Part shown: positions 22,256-32,620 of the stretch, piece by piece
Position numbering within the stretch: position 1 is the stretch's first letter
Layout of the letters: every line of letters starts with the position of its first letter
DNA from: Adiantum capillus-veneris
Lineage: Eukaryota > Streptophyta > Polypodiopsida > Polypodiales > Pteridaceae
Direction: 5' to 3'
NCBI GenBank assembly: GCA_014529385.2
Contig: CM043964.1
Coordinates: forward strand, 8,877,497-8,941,496
DNA: 64,000 bases
Notes under the pieces: generated by a model
Databases searched by the model: none
The model's input: the letters and a program-made list of their open reading frames with translations, nothing else
Told to the model about the DNA's origin: nothing
Made by a program: the position numbers and the translations under genes

Positions 22256-23828
22256 GTGTATACAAATGCCCAAAGAAAACCTATCGATGGGAGCAATGGA
22301 GTCTATGATGGTCCAGTGATAGTTAAGGAAATAGAGTTAGCAGACCCAAGAGAAGAGTCTAAACCTGTCTTCATTGCCCAAGATCTGACAGAGACTGAGG
22401 AGTGTGTACTTAAAGAACTTCTCAAGGAATTCATGGATATATTTGCTTGGACATATCATGATATGAAAGGTGTTCCACCTTCCGTGGTGCAGCACACAAT
22501 CCCCATGAATAGCATGGCTAAACCAGTTCAGCAACGACCCTACCCAATGAATCCTAAATATGCAAAGATCGTTCAAGAAGAGATTGAAAATCTTGTGGAA
22601 TGCGGATTCATATACCCTATTGAGAACTCAGAATGGGTGTCTCCAATAGTGATTGTGCCAAAAAAGAATGGGAAACTCAGAGTGTGCGTAGATCTCAAGA
22701 AGGTCAATGCCGCCACTAGGAGGGACCATTACCCCTTGCCATATTCGGAACATGTGCTTAAAAGAGTTGCAGGAAAGGAAGCTTATATCTTTTTAGATGG
22801 GTACTCTGGATACAATCAAAACACAATTGCACTAGAGGACCAAGCTAAAACAGTCTTTATAGCCGAATTTGGAGTGTTTGCATTCCGTGTTATGGCCTTT
22901 GGTTAAACCAATGCCCCATGCTACCTTTCAAAGATTAATAAACACTGCTTTTAGAGAATATTTGAGGGAGTTTTGCGAAGCTTTCTTAGATGACCTTTGT
23001 GTTTATTCCTCTTGGAAATAGCATCTATCATGTTTACGAAAAGTGTTTGAGAAGTGCAGATTGTATCACATCTCCTTAAATCCTTTCAAATGCCAATTTT
23101 GGGTTAAACATGGAGTCATTTTAGGGCATATAGTGTCCAAAAACGGGATTTCCACAGATGAGAGCAAAATTAAAGCCATTGTTGAATTTCCACCACCTAG
23201 AAACTATAAGGGAGTTCAAAGATTCATGGGCCATGTTGGTTATTACCGACGGTTTATTTTAAACTTTGCCGAGATAGCTCGTCCTTTGTACAAGCTTCTT
23301 ATTGAGTTCCACTGGACTGCGGAGTGTGACTATGCTTATGAGTCATCGAAAAAGACCTTGACTAGCGCTCCTATTCTACGGGTGCCCGATTGGAATGTAA
23401 TTTTCCATGTGCATATTGATGCATCAAACTTTGCTATTGGGTGTGTTCTAGCTCAACCAAGAGAACATAAATTGGACTACCCCATCAACTTTGCAATTAG
23501 TTAATTGAATGATGCCGAGAGAAACTACACCACTACAGAGCGAGAAGGTTTAGGTATGATTTATGAAGTGAAGAAATTTCGCTACTACCTTGTGGCCAAC
23601 AAGTTTGTTTTCTATGTTGATCATCAAGCCTTGTTGTATCTCATAAATAAACCTTGTTCCATGGGAAGAATTACACGATGGTTGCTAATTCTCCTTGAGT
23701 TTGATTTTACCATTGTGGTGAGACCTGGTAAAATACATGTCATGGCGGATCATTTGTCTTGCATACCCAATGGTGAAGCCCCTACTGGAGTCAATGATGA
23801 ATTACCCGCGATACTTCTCTATTCCTAG
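22256..23828 (+). pseudogene. Gypsy reverse transcriptase-RNase H, frameshifted
   Basis: RT blocks run from SEWVSPIVIVPKKNGKLRVC (about 22630) through FLDGYSGYNQ to FRVMAFG, then a TAA at 22904-22906 with a frame change. The catalytic box FLDD lies near 22983-22994 in the new frame, followed by CQFWVKHGVILGHIVSKNGI. RNase H follows with HVHIDASNFAIGCVLAQ, NYTTTEREGLGMIYEVKKFR and YVDHQALLYL. Stops lie at 23018-23020, 23502-23504 and 23826-23828. The frame returns to the original phase near 23830, so the two shifts compensate. Confidence 0.9.
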
Positions 23829-23860
23829 TCGAAACCATACCTAAATGGAGTGAGAAGATT

Positions 23861-25264
23861 GTGAACTTTCTAATTAATGGTTTTCCACCCAAAGAGCTTC
23901 ATAAGGACATACCTCAAAAACTGTTAAAAGAATGTAAACCTTACTCTCTCATTGCAGGAACTCTCTACAGGCTAGGGAAGGACGATATTCTGAGACGTTG
24001 TGTCTGTGAGGATGAGTATTTGTACATACTGCAAGAAGCCCACATGGGTATAGCCGGAGGACATTTCTCGGGGGGACTAACAGCTAAGAAAGTGTTGCAA
24101 TCAGGCTATTGATGACCAACCTTATTTAAGGATGCATCACTTTTTGCAAAAGGATGTAATGAATGCCAACGTTACAAGATCACTCAACGAAAGGATAGGA
24201 TGCCCTTACATCCTGTTAAAGTGACTCAACCATTTGAAAAATGGGGTTTGGACTTTGTAGGCCCAATTAGTCTGGCAGCTCGTAGCACTCAATCGCGATA
24301 TATTATCGTTGCCACTGACTATGTAACAAAGTGGGCGGAAGCCAAGGCGACACAAAAGGCTGATGCGAGGTCAACTGCCAAGTTTCTCTTTGAGAACATT
24401 ATTACAAGACTTGGTTGTCCCTTTGAGATTGCGAGTGACAATGGTACTCATTTTATAAATGGAGTAATCAAAGAACTCACTACTAACTTCATGATAGCTC
24501 ACTATAAGTCCACACCTTATTATCCGCAAGCAAATGGCCAAGTTGAGAGCACCAATAAAACCTTAATCTCTATCTTGACCAAAATGGCGGAAGCTCATCG
24601 CACAGATTGGGATTGAAAGTTAACTTCAACTTTATGGGCTTATCGTACTACGTACAAAGTTGCCATTAATTGCACACCGTTTAAGATGGTGTATGACCAA
24701 GAAGCGGTTATGCCATGGGAGTTTGTCGTTCCTAGTCTTCGAGTAGCTTATCAAGAAGGTTGGGATGGTAACCCTTTAGTTGAGCGATTATATATCCTTG
24801 AAAGGCTAGATGAAGAGAGGCAAATAGCTGTGCAAAATGCACTTGTGGAGAAAGATGGGAGGAAGAAATGGTTTGACCATTATCTAAAGAACAAAGATAT
24901 CAATGTTGGTGATAAAGTCCTTATGTATGGAGTGTGTAACGAAAAGAAAAAGTTGAAATATGCGGGAAAAGGACCATATAGAGTATGTGAGATCACCCCA
25001 CAAGGAACCATTCGTGTGGAGACTCTTGATGGAGTTGAAACCATTGGATTTCTCAATGGGAGCAAATTTAAAAGATACTATGATCCTTTAAGCCAAGAGG
25101 AGCTATGTGCCATCCATACAAAAAAGACATCCAAGGCTCAAACAGAATTGAAAAAGATACAAGCTCAAGCTGAGGTGAAAGAGCGGCAACAACGCATAAG
25201 ACACCAGCGAGAGGCTAACCTTGGAGTTACACATGCATTCCACGTTGAAACAGAGGATGATTAG
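23861..25264 (+). pseudogene. Gypsy integrase
   Basis: The zinc-binding domain (AHMGIAGGH ... CNECQRYK), the core with Asp in WGLDFVGP, Asp in SDNGTHF and Glu in GQVESTNK, and a C-terminal DNA-binding region (NVGDKVLMYG ... KGPYRVCEITPQGTIRVE) are all present. A basic, Gln-rich tail ends in VETEDD. Stops at 24110-24112 and 24614-24616 and a short disturbed stretch near 24113-24150 disable it. It is in the same reading frame as the 22256 RT start and as the two segments that follow. Confidence 0.9.
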
Positions 25265-25666
25265 TTGGAATCTGACAAGTCTCTACGATACCCTATTGAG
25301 TTAAATAGTGCCTATGAAAAAGTGCTATATAACGCCTTATTGGACACGGGTGCTAAATATAATCTGCTATCATATGGGGTGTGGTGTCAGTTAGGGAAGC
25401 CACCTCTATCTGAGAATATTATCCAAGTCAAGGGTGTCAACAAGAAAAAAACTACGGTTTTTGGAATCTGGCACACTTCTGTCAGTTATGACAATGGGGT
25501 TGTAGCTCAAGACTTTTTGATCATGCCTACTGGAACTATGGGCGGTAATATAAACCTAGGACGCATGTGGATGATAGCCACCAAATGCACTATTGATTGG
25601 GGGACTGGGGGTGTCACAACGCAAAAACCAACTCTTATCCCTACCACTCAAGCCATAGTCCCTTAG
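25265..25666 (+). CDS. Retropepsin-like domain located downstream of integrase
   Basis: This 133-codon segment is in frame with the integrase and separated from it by one TAG (25262-25264). It reads ALLDTGAKYNLLSYGVWCQL near the start, a flap-like middle (KGVNKKKTTVFGIW), then NLGRMWM and CTIDWG at the end. The DTGA active site, spacing and LGR-x-W-M block are those of retroviral-type aspartic proteases, which cut the polyprotein. Protease normally precedes RT in Ty3/gypsy elements, and none is visible upstream here. It could be a relocated protease or a domain of a spacer protein. Confidence 0.65.
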   Translation: MESDKSLRYPIELNSAYEKVLYNALLDTGAKYNLLSYGVWCQLGKPPLSENIIQVKGVNKKKTTVFGIWHTSVSYDNGVVAQDFLIMPTGTMGGNINLGRMWMIATKCTIDWGTGGVTTQKPTLIPTTQAIVP

Positions 25667-25669
25667 ATA

Positions 25670-26458
25670 TTGCCTAAGGAAATAAAACCCAAGACCTTGC
25701 ATGTCCAGGAGGTTGAACCATACGACCCCATAGCCCATCTCTCTAGAGATTCAACTGATGTAGTTGAAAGAAAGCTTGAGACACACAAGAATCATCCTAA
25801 TATAACAAAGAAAACATACAAGTGGGTCCCTAAATCTTCTTTAGTGACCATGGTTGATGCTAAAAAACGAAAGCCTCGTAAGAAACGTCCCACTCACTCC
25901 AAGAAATGTAAAGAAATATTGGGTTGGATTCCTAAACAACTATTGGAAGCCCAAGGATACTATGAAGGAAATTATCAAATCTGGGTGCCCAAACGTAAAT
26001 TGTACTCTTACCTGTCACCTGGCCCATGTAAACCCAATCCTGTGGCTCCAAAACAAATTGAAAATCGTGGAAAGGAAAAATCCACGGAATGTTACACACC
26101 CGCTGTAGAGCTAGTTTGGGTACCAAAAAAAGAACGATTTGTTCCACCTAGCTCAGGAACAGGGAAATCAAATGAAGCTTCCTGCTCTTCATGTAGTTCC
26201 TATACGCAAATAGAAGCTTCGACACAACCTCCACCTACCATTGTACATATCCATACAAGCAAGAAAGAGTTTGCACCTCCCGTTGTAGGTTCACCACCTA
26301 CAACAATGTTGCAAATAAAATCATGGGAGAGTACCTTACCACCCTTGCAACTAGATGAAACACATAGGGCGATCGAAAACTATTGGTTAAAGCCTTCACC
26401 CCTAACAACTTGGAACAATTGGTTTCAAAAGGTGACGACATCATTCCAAAAGGTATGA
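25670..26458 (+). CDS. Basic, proline-rich protein with W-(V/I)-P-K repeats, 3' end of gypsy element
   Basis: An open frame of 262 codons, in phase with integrase and the protease-like domain and separated by one TAG (25664-25666). Four short repeats occur: KWVPKSSL, GWIPKQLL, IWVPKRKL and VWVPKKER, spaced about 40-60 residues apart, between Lys/Arg- and Pro-rich stretches. The C-terminus is rich in Ser, Thr and Pro. There is no membrane segment or signal peptide. The polypurine tract and LTR follow directly, so it is the last coding segment of the element. I do not recognise a family. Confidence 0.6.
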   Translation: MPKEIKPKTLHVQEVEPYDPIAHLSRDSTDVVERKLETHKNHPNITKKTYKWVPKSSLVTMVDAKKRKPRKKRPTHSKKCKEILGWIPKQLLEAQGYYEGNYQIWVPKRKLYSYLSPGPCKPNPVAPKQIENRGKEKSTECYTPAVELVWVPKKERFVPPSSGTGKSNEASCSSCSSYTQIEASTQPPPTIVHIHTSKKEFAPPVVGSPPTTMLQIKSWESTLPPLQLDETHRAIENYWLKPSPLTTWNNWFQKVTTSFQKV

Positions 26459-26465
26459 TCTACCC

Positions 26466-26722
26466 AAGGAAGGGGGGAGTGTTTGCTGAAATCCATCATT
26501 CACTTGCTTCCCTCAGAACCTTCCTCCCTGACCTCTCAATCTCCAATCATAGGGAATGTATATATAAAGCCTTATACTAGTTCTAGCAAACAAACAAAAA
26601 AAAGATTTTTTTTTAAAGAGCAAGAGCGACTAGCAACAAGAGAGCACCCTATCAGATCCTACACATAAGTCTAAATTCACCATGTCACATCAAGCAGCAC
26701 ACAAAAACAAATCATGTTTTAA
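26466..26722 (+). mobile_element. Polypurine tract and start of 3' LTR of the gypsy element
   Basis: AAGGAAGGGGGGAG (26466-26479) is directly followed by TGTTTGCTGAAATCC at 26480, a classic polypurine-tract/LTR junction. A TATATATAAAG promoter-like box lies near 26560. The LTR is cut at the TTAA of 26719-26722 by the piggyBac-like insertion and would continue after 30925. Confidence 0.7.
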
Positions 26723-26739
26723 CACTAGAATGGTAACCT

Positions 26740-27719
26740 AAAAGGACATAAAAGTGTCCTTTCAGGGTTTTGGGAAAAATTTCCAAAACCATAGTAGATC
26801 CACTCATTTTGAAAAATTCTTTCATGAGCTTATAGTTCAATAACTACTACATATGGAAAAAATGAGAAACTTGTAATTTTTCTCATCACTTGGTCACTAC
26901 AAGCCTCCAAAGTTGATGGACCAGTGTATTTTGCCCAAAACAGCAATTTCTTACGGTTGATTGCATATAAATAAGAGTGGGGATTTTTGTAGGACATGAG
27001 ATAAAATGCCCCGTTAACTTCAATGGGTTGGTGACCAAAACATATGGTTTCTTTTACCTCACTAATTTTTTTTTGGGCAAAAAAAATAGGTACAAAAAAG
27101 TTGCATTTTTGCCATTCTACGGACCTATCATCAAGGTTTCTATAGTCACGCTCAATACAGATACTATATACATGTTTTCTTGGTTCGGGTTTGGGTCTTT
27201 GGATTTAAAAGGAGCCATGGATCATGTCAAAAGGATAATAGATCTCTTAGAATTGGAACCTTGGGGGCAATGATAAAGTGCTAAATACAGCAAACATAAA
27301 AAAACTGGGTTTAGCATTATGACCTCTAGAAACCCATAGAAACTACTCAATATCTAGCCAAGTTTGTAGTCTATGATTAGATATGGTTACTACCTACAAA
27401 ATGGCCTAAGAAACTAGCAATATTGAGAAAGTTATACTTGCTACTCCAAAATGTATCGTATTCTTCAGCAATCAAAAAACTCAACCATCATCATATACTA
27501 TGCTATATAGCATATTAGGTCCCCCAAAACTCAAGGAAGATTAGCTTTATGTTATTCATTACATTTACACGATCAAAATTGAATTTGGACATCAAGAAAG
27601 CCACCAAAAAAATCATAAAAGTGCTAATTTTGGCCAAAAAACAGGATTATGCAATTCTTGTAAATTGGTCATAACTTTCAATTTTAACACTTAGTTCTCC
27701 CTACAAGCATCAAAACATG
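26740..27719. other. Left internal part of the piggyBac-like element; no gene
   Basis: AT-rich DNA with no credible frame beyond short random ones. No transposase motifs were found on either strand. Confidence 0.6.
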
Positions 27720-27724
27720 TTGAG

Positions 27725-27835
27725 TGTTGGAGCTATATATACTAACCCCTACGCTATATATAGCTAGAAGTCCCCACTATATATGTGTGCTCAGTGTGCA
27801 CTCTCTACACACTTTTGGGGTTTGCAATCGTGGAC

Positions 27836-27881
<46 letters not shown>

Positions 27882-27903
27882 GTGTCTCGTCTCCAGTTCA
27901 ACA
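27725..27903 (+). repeat. Left (5') LTR of the non-coding element
   Basis: 179 bp, TGTTGGAG...TTCAACA, with a CT microsatellite at 27840-27876. Confidence 0.9.
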
Positions 27904-27914
27904 TGGTATCAGAG
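27904..27914 (+). promoter_or_regulatory. Initiator-Met tRNA primer-binding site
   Basis: TGGTATCAGAG directly abuts the LTR end. Confidence 0.9.
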
Positions 27915-28226
27915 AAGCCTTCCAAGGCGCAACATTTTGGTGAGTAGATCCATCCAAGAAAAGGCACGTTTGCTGGTAACGAAGCTTCACGATGCAACAA
28001 ACAGTCGTCGCAAGCAAGTTGTTGAGCAGAAGCGTCGTCATCACGCAAAACACAGCCAAATATAAGTCAAATCAACTTAAGCTTTTTTTTTTCGTAGTCG
28101 CATGCAGGTCATAAGGTTGTAAGGTGGCTGCTAGCGACATGGGTATGAGGATGCAAGAGGCATGCTAGCGCAGTCTGATATAATTTGCTTCTAGGTCACT
28201 ATGGTGTAGCCTGATGTGGCTACTAC

Positions 28227-28665
28227 ATAGTGACGTCGATCGCCTTGTGTATATCAGGCATCGACTACATCTCTCTGCAGTGCAGATGTATAACATGTAT
28301 CGATTATAGATGTAGCGTAAATATGTAGCATGGCAGATGTATAACATGTATCGACTACAGCCTGCGCAGGACATATGTCTGTGTAGCAGCCCGAGTATGC
28401 AATAGGCCAAACCCGTGTGCTAGGAAGGCTGGCTGGTTTTGAGACGCTGACCTCATCGTACATTGGCAAAAGGCCAAACCAGAGTGCGAGGCAGCAGACC
28501 AAACCCGTGTGCGAAGCACCGAGATAGGGCATATGTCTGTGTAGCAGCCCAAGTATGAGGCAGCAGGCCAAACCCGTATGCGACATCAGAAAATCTTTGC
28601 ATCGTAATGTAGCAGCCCGAGTGCGAGGCAGAAGGCCAAACCCAAGTGCCAAGCTTATGAGAAAT
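28227..28665. repeat. Tandem arrays inside the non-coding LTR element
   Basis: One array repeats GCAGATGTATAACATGTATCGA (28279-28360). A second repeats TGTGTAGCAGCCC-AGTATG...GGCCAAACCCGTGTGC three to four times (28374-28640). The minus-strand open frame here (28730-28254) is a by-product of the repeats. Confidence 0.75.
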
Positions 28666-29418
28666 CTGACTTCTCCAAAAGTGTTAGGAGCAAAATTTCG
28701 ACAGAGGTTGCTTTTTTCCCTATAGCGCATTAGCTTTGTCCACTCCCTGAAGCGCGATGACGGTCACTCCTAAAAATAGCTAGTGTTGCTTTTGCATGTA
28801 TCGCATGTAGGTTTAGCATCTCGTTATTTCGTGTGATACCAATTACTGCTAAAAATAGCCAGCGCTACTTTTTGATGCTGAATATTTTAGTTGGATTGCG
28901 TCAGATTCACGAAGCTTTGTATTAGCATGTTGTTGAATGTTGTCTATTGAGTGGCACCCACCCATCGTGCATCTTTAAGGCTTTATAAAAGGCGTGCTCA
29001 TTCAGCCATGAGGGTTACGAGGATGCAATTGACTGCATAAGACCCCGAGTACGAGGATACAATCGACTGCATCAGACCAGAGTACAACCAGAGAAGCCAA
29101 AGCAGTTTGTGTTCGTGCCGCAAAAACTCATGACTATTGGATTCACATGTGCCGTTTTCTATCCTTCGCATACATGACAAGCACCTTGCAAAGTTTCTCG
29201 CCAGAAATAGCAAGCAAAACAAAATAGAAGAAACTAAAAACGTGTATAGCTTTTTGCCTATATAGCTATCCCAATACTAATCGGGCCTAATAATATGATT
29301 CCATTGTAGTACTCAAAGATCTTTAAGAGTATTTTGTTTTTTGAAGACATAATTTCGTCAATCTTAATTTACTTAATTGAAATGTGAATTTTGCAATAGA
29401 TTTTGAAGCATTCAAAAT

Positions 29419-29900
29419 TCGTAATCGATAATTTCACATCATGACCACTAATGCTTTTCTTGATGATGTGAGCAATGTGACAATGGTTATGCGCACTTGG
29501 GAGCTCGGTGCCTCGTACTCACCATTGATGTTATGCTTGTTTCGTCTCATCATCTTCATTGATGCTATGCTTGCTATCGTCAATCGATAATTTTACATCA
29601 TGACTTTACTAATGCTTTTCTTGATGATGTGATATATTACCTCCCATTAATGAGCAATGCGACAAAGGTTATGCGCACTTGGGATCTCGGTGCCTCGTAC
29701 TCGCCATTGGTTTTATGCTTGTTTTGTCTTATTGCACCCTCGTTCTCGTCATTGGTGCTATGGTTGTTATCATCTTATTGTACCCTCGTCATCATTTGTT
29801 CTATGGTTGTTATCACTTTATTGCACCCTCGTCGTCATTGGTGCTATGATTGTTATCATTTTATTGCACCCTCATCGTCATCCTCATCATCAGGGATTTG
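29419..29900. repeat. 160-bp duplication plus short-unit array inside the non-coding LTR element
   Basis: 29419-29577 is repeated at 29578-29730 (CGATAATTT-ACATCATGAC...GGTGCCTCGTACTC). It is followed by about five units of TTATTGCACCCTCGTC-TCATTGGTGCTATG-TTGTTATCA to 29895. Confidence 0.8.
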
Positions 29901-30399
29901 ACAGCTATGACTATGCAACAGTAGTGTTTCATGTCATTTGTGTGCCGGCTTGTGTTCATGTGTGCACACGTATTGCATTCTTGTTATGTATACCCGTGGC
30001 ATCAGTGTTTATTTCTCCGTCATCTCTAGAGCGGCATCACGAACCGTCTCTAAGGACAATGTGATGTGATTATTTCTAACCTTCATATTTCGACATGTTT
30101 CTTGAGTTGATGTTGTTTATAGGATAAAAGTCACGTCAAGCAGCATGTACAGGGCTCAAAGATATTGAATCTGCTCAAAGATATTGAATTTCCATCAATT
30201 CAATTGTATATATAGGATCATTAAAAGATGCTTGAAAGCGCACATTGTATATTATGGAGTGATGTAGCTCCTGAAAAATGATTTTGTAAACTTTGATAAT
30301 TGTTAATATAACAGTGCATGTATATGGTGTTGTGGGTTTTTCCCTTGTACCCCCAAGGGTTTTTTCATCCACAGTTAGGGACTCCTATTTGAGTGGAGG

Positions 30400-30508
30400 T
30401 GTTGGAGATATATATACCAACCCCTACGCTATATATAGTTAGGAGTCCCCACTATATATGTGTGCTCAGTGTGCACTCTCTACACACTTTTGGGGTTTGC
30501 AATCGTGG

Positions 30509-30564
<56 letters not shown>

Positions 30565-30588
30565 TCGTGTCTCGTCTCCAGTTCAACA
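30400..30588 (+). repeat. Right (3') LTR of the non-coding element
   Basis: 189 bp, with a longer CT tract (30514-30561) than the left LTR. Confidence 0.9.
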
Positions 30589-30960
30589 TTGAGAACTATG
30601 AAGGCTTAACTTCTAGCCATCTAAACCTCACAACATGAAGTTTAGAGTGGTATAGTTGCCAAAAATTGAAAAAAAAAAAAGCCAAAAACAGGACCCGTTT
30701 TTTCACATAGTTTAGGTTCAAAAATGTTGTGCAAGAGTAAGGTTAATGGTGAGATCGATACTCCAAAAAAATGCTAAGTTTTTTTCAGCTCATAAGGAAA
30801 ATTTGTGGATATATAGCACCTATAAATTCATTTTCATACTCTTTAAATAATTCAAGCAAAATGGTCACTTAACAGGACACAAAAGTGTCCAAGGACATAA
30901 AAGTGTCCTGTTACCATTCTAGTGTTAAAGACCTAACCAAATCTATCTGTATTCTCAGAG

Positions 30961-31383
30961 ATGGCTAGTTCACCAGAGGCATGCGCTTCTATTTTTGATG
31001 AAAGGTACCCTTTTTCTTTTTCTCAAGTGTTTCACATCTGCTACCCTGTACTTTCTTGCGAATGGGATTTGGTAGAGAGACTTGCGCATGAGTGAAATTT
31101 TGACGAGTTAGAATGGCTGATACGTTTATGGATAACTAGTGATCCCTACCCAGTAGAGAATGTTTCTCCGGTGGCACATGCTTATTCTTTTGCACAAGAT
31201 GAGTATCCACGCATCGCGAGGTTCTTGATTAACACTCTTGCGCAAGAGGATGATGAAGAAGAAATAATAGAGACCGAGGAAGACTATGGCCTCACGGAAA
31301 ATGATTTCTTTTATCTAGATGATGATGATACAGGCCTAGCCTTAGGGTGGCCACCTGGTTTATATAATATCCTCTTTCCTTGA
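30961..31383 (+). pseudogene. Acidic 140-codon frame of unknown function
   Basis: Starts MASSPEACASIFDERYPFSF, has one in-frame TGA at 31093-31095, and continues to TGA-flanked ILFP at 31383. The C-terminal third is strongly acidic (EDDEEEIIETEEDY, YLDDDDTG). It lies in the DNA that would follow the gypsy LTR if the piggyBac-like element were absent. I do not recognise it. It could be a gag-like or accessory frame of a neighbouring retroelement. Confidence 0.4.
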
Positions 31384-31389
31384 TTCTAA

Positions 31390-31830
31390 AAGGGATGATA
31401 GATAGGTAGGTTAGGGGTCTGGATTGTGTTTTCTAGGAGTTTTAATTTTTTCACACTGACATGCCTCCTAGAGGTATAGTGCTTGTTTTTTGGATGTGTT
31501 AAGTAGGACGTATATGGATTTCCATCCACATGGCTGAGGACATCTACTTCGACGAAATGAGCAACTACATACCTCCAGGTGTACTACTTTCGATGATTCA
31601 TGTTGGTGGATATGTATAATTGCTAATAATGATTTTTCATGGTTTGTTTGAGTGCAATAGTTATGTTTGTTATCTGCCATTATAGACATATAAATTTGTC
31701 TTTGCTTAATTTGATGGAACTAGAGTTTAATCTTATGGATGAGCCTTGAGATTAGGAGACTGTGACTTTAGGTTACCTCAATTACTTGACCACTAGGCCT
31801 GGCTGATAAAATTATATGAGTATTTGAGAC
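31390..31830. other. No gene seen
   Basis: AT-rich DNA between the acidic frame and the truncated copia element, with no motif recognised on either strand. Confidence 0.5.
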
Positions 31831-31832
31831 CT

Positions 31833-32620
31833 TAGGTGCCAAAGGAATGCAAATCCTTCAAACAAAGAAGCTTCTACCAGGTTTGAAAGAAGTGGACTTA
31901 GAGTTCTGTGAAGATTGTATTTATGGTAAACAAAAGAGGGTAAAATTTCAAAAATCAGGAAATGAAAGAAAAAATAAAAAACTTGAGTTGGTTCATTCTG
32001 ATGTTTGGGGTCCTGCAAGTACACCATCACTTGGTGGCTCATTGTACTATGTAACATTCATAGACGATGCGGCTAGAAAAACATGGGTCTATGTCATGAA
32101 GAATAAATCCGATGTATTTTCCATATTTCAAAGGTGGAAAGCCTTTGTGGAGAATGAAACAGGTACCAAGGTTAAATGCCTCAGATCCGACAATGGAGGC
32201 GAATATTGCAGCCAAGCTTTTGAAAGCTTTTGTGCTAGCAATGGCATTCGGAGGCAAAGGACAACCCCAAGGACACCTCAACAAAATGGGATTTCGGAAA
32301 CGATGAACAGGACAATCATGGAACAAGCACGAAGCATGCGGCTACATGCAGGCCTACCGCTTGAGCTTTGGGCGGAAGCTGTAAGTACGTCTGTGTACTT
32401 AATCAATCGGTCACCCTCAACGGCATTGGATGGGTGAGTTCCAGAAGAGGCATGGACAGGTAAACCGGTGAATTATGCATTTCTCAAAATGTTTGGGTGT
32501 GAGGCTTTCATGCACATAGATAGAAGCCTAAGATCAAAGTTAGATGCAAAGTCCAAAAAGTGTTTCTTCATTGGCTATGGAGAAGGAGACTTTGGGTATC
32601 GCTATGGAATCCTGGAGATG
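31833..32620 (+). pseudogene. Ty1/copia integrase, 5'-truncated
   Basis: The frame begins inside the integrase (GMQILQTKKLLPGLKEV, CEDCIYGKQKRVKF), with catalytic residues in HSDVWGP, RSDNGGEY and GISETMN. A TGA at 32435-32437 interrupts it, after which WTGKPVNYAFLKMFGCEAF follows in the same frame. Gag, protease and the 5' LTR are absent, so the element is cut at about 31833. A frame change before about 32620 leads to the RT frame. Confidence 0.85.

Larger units (their letters stand above)
27725..30588 (+). mobile_element. Complete non-coding LTR retrotransposon (TRIM/LARD-like, 2864 bp)
   Basis: LTRs at 27725-27903 and 30400-30588 share their sequence with about six substitutions outside a variable CT tract. 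Both start TGTTGGAG and end GTTCAACA. The 5-bp duplication TTGAG flanks the element (27720-27724 and 30589-30593). A Met-tRNA primer site follows the left LTR, and the purine stretch TTTGAGTGGAGG precedes the right LTR. The interior has no gag or pol motif; it holds several tandem arrays. It must use proteins of an autonomous relative, probably copia-like judging by the primer site directly abutting the LTR. Confidence 0.9.
26723..30924. mobile_element. piggyBac-like non-autonomous DNA transposon containing a nested LTR element
   Basis: The ends are perfect 15-bp inverted repeats: CACTAGAATGGTAAC at 26723-26737 and its complement at 30910-30924. TTAA lies immediately outside both ends (26719-26722 and 30925-30928). 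TTAA duplication with C-x-CTAG-type ends is the hallmark of the piggyBac superfamily. Sub-terminal palindromes of the form GGACA-TAAAAG-TGTCC follow the left end and lie (twice) before the right end. Removing the nested 2.87 kb leaves about 1.33 kb with no transposase frame, so it would depend on an enzyme from elsewhere. Confidence 0.85.

Noticed and set aside
28254-28730. 158-codon minus-strand frame with repeated GLLHRHMP-like peptides
   Set aside because: The peptide repeats follow the DNA tandem arrays of the non-coding LTR element; no conserved domain.
26723-30924. CACTA-superfamily interpretation of the CACTAG ends
   Set aside because: CACTA elements make 2-3-bp duplications. Here the bases outside the ends are TTAA on both sides, while 3-bp flanks (TAA and TTA) are not direct repeats.
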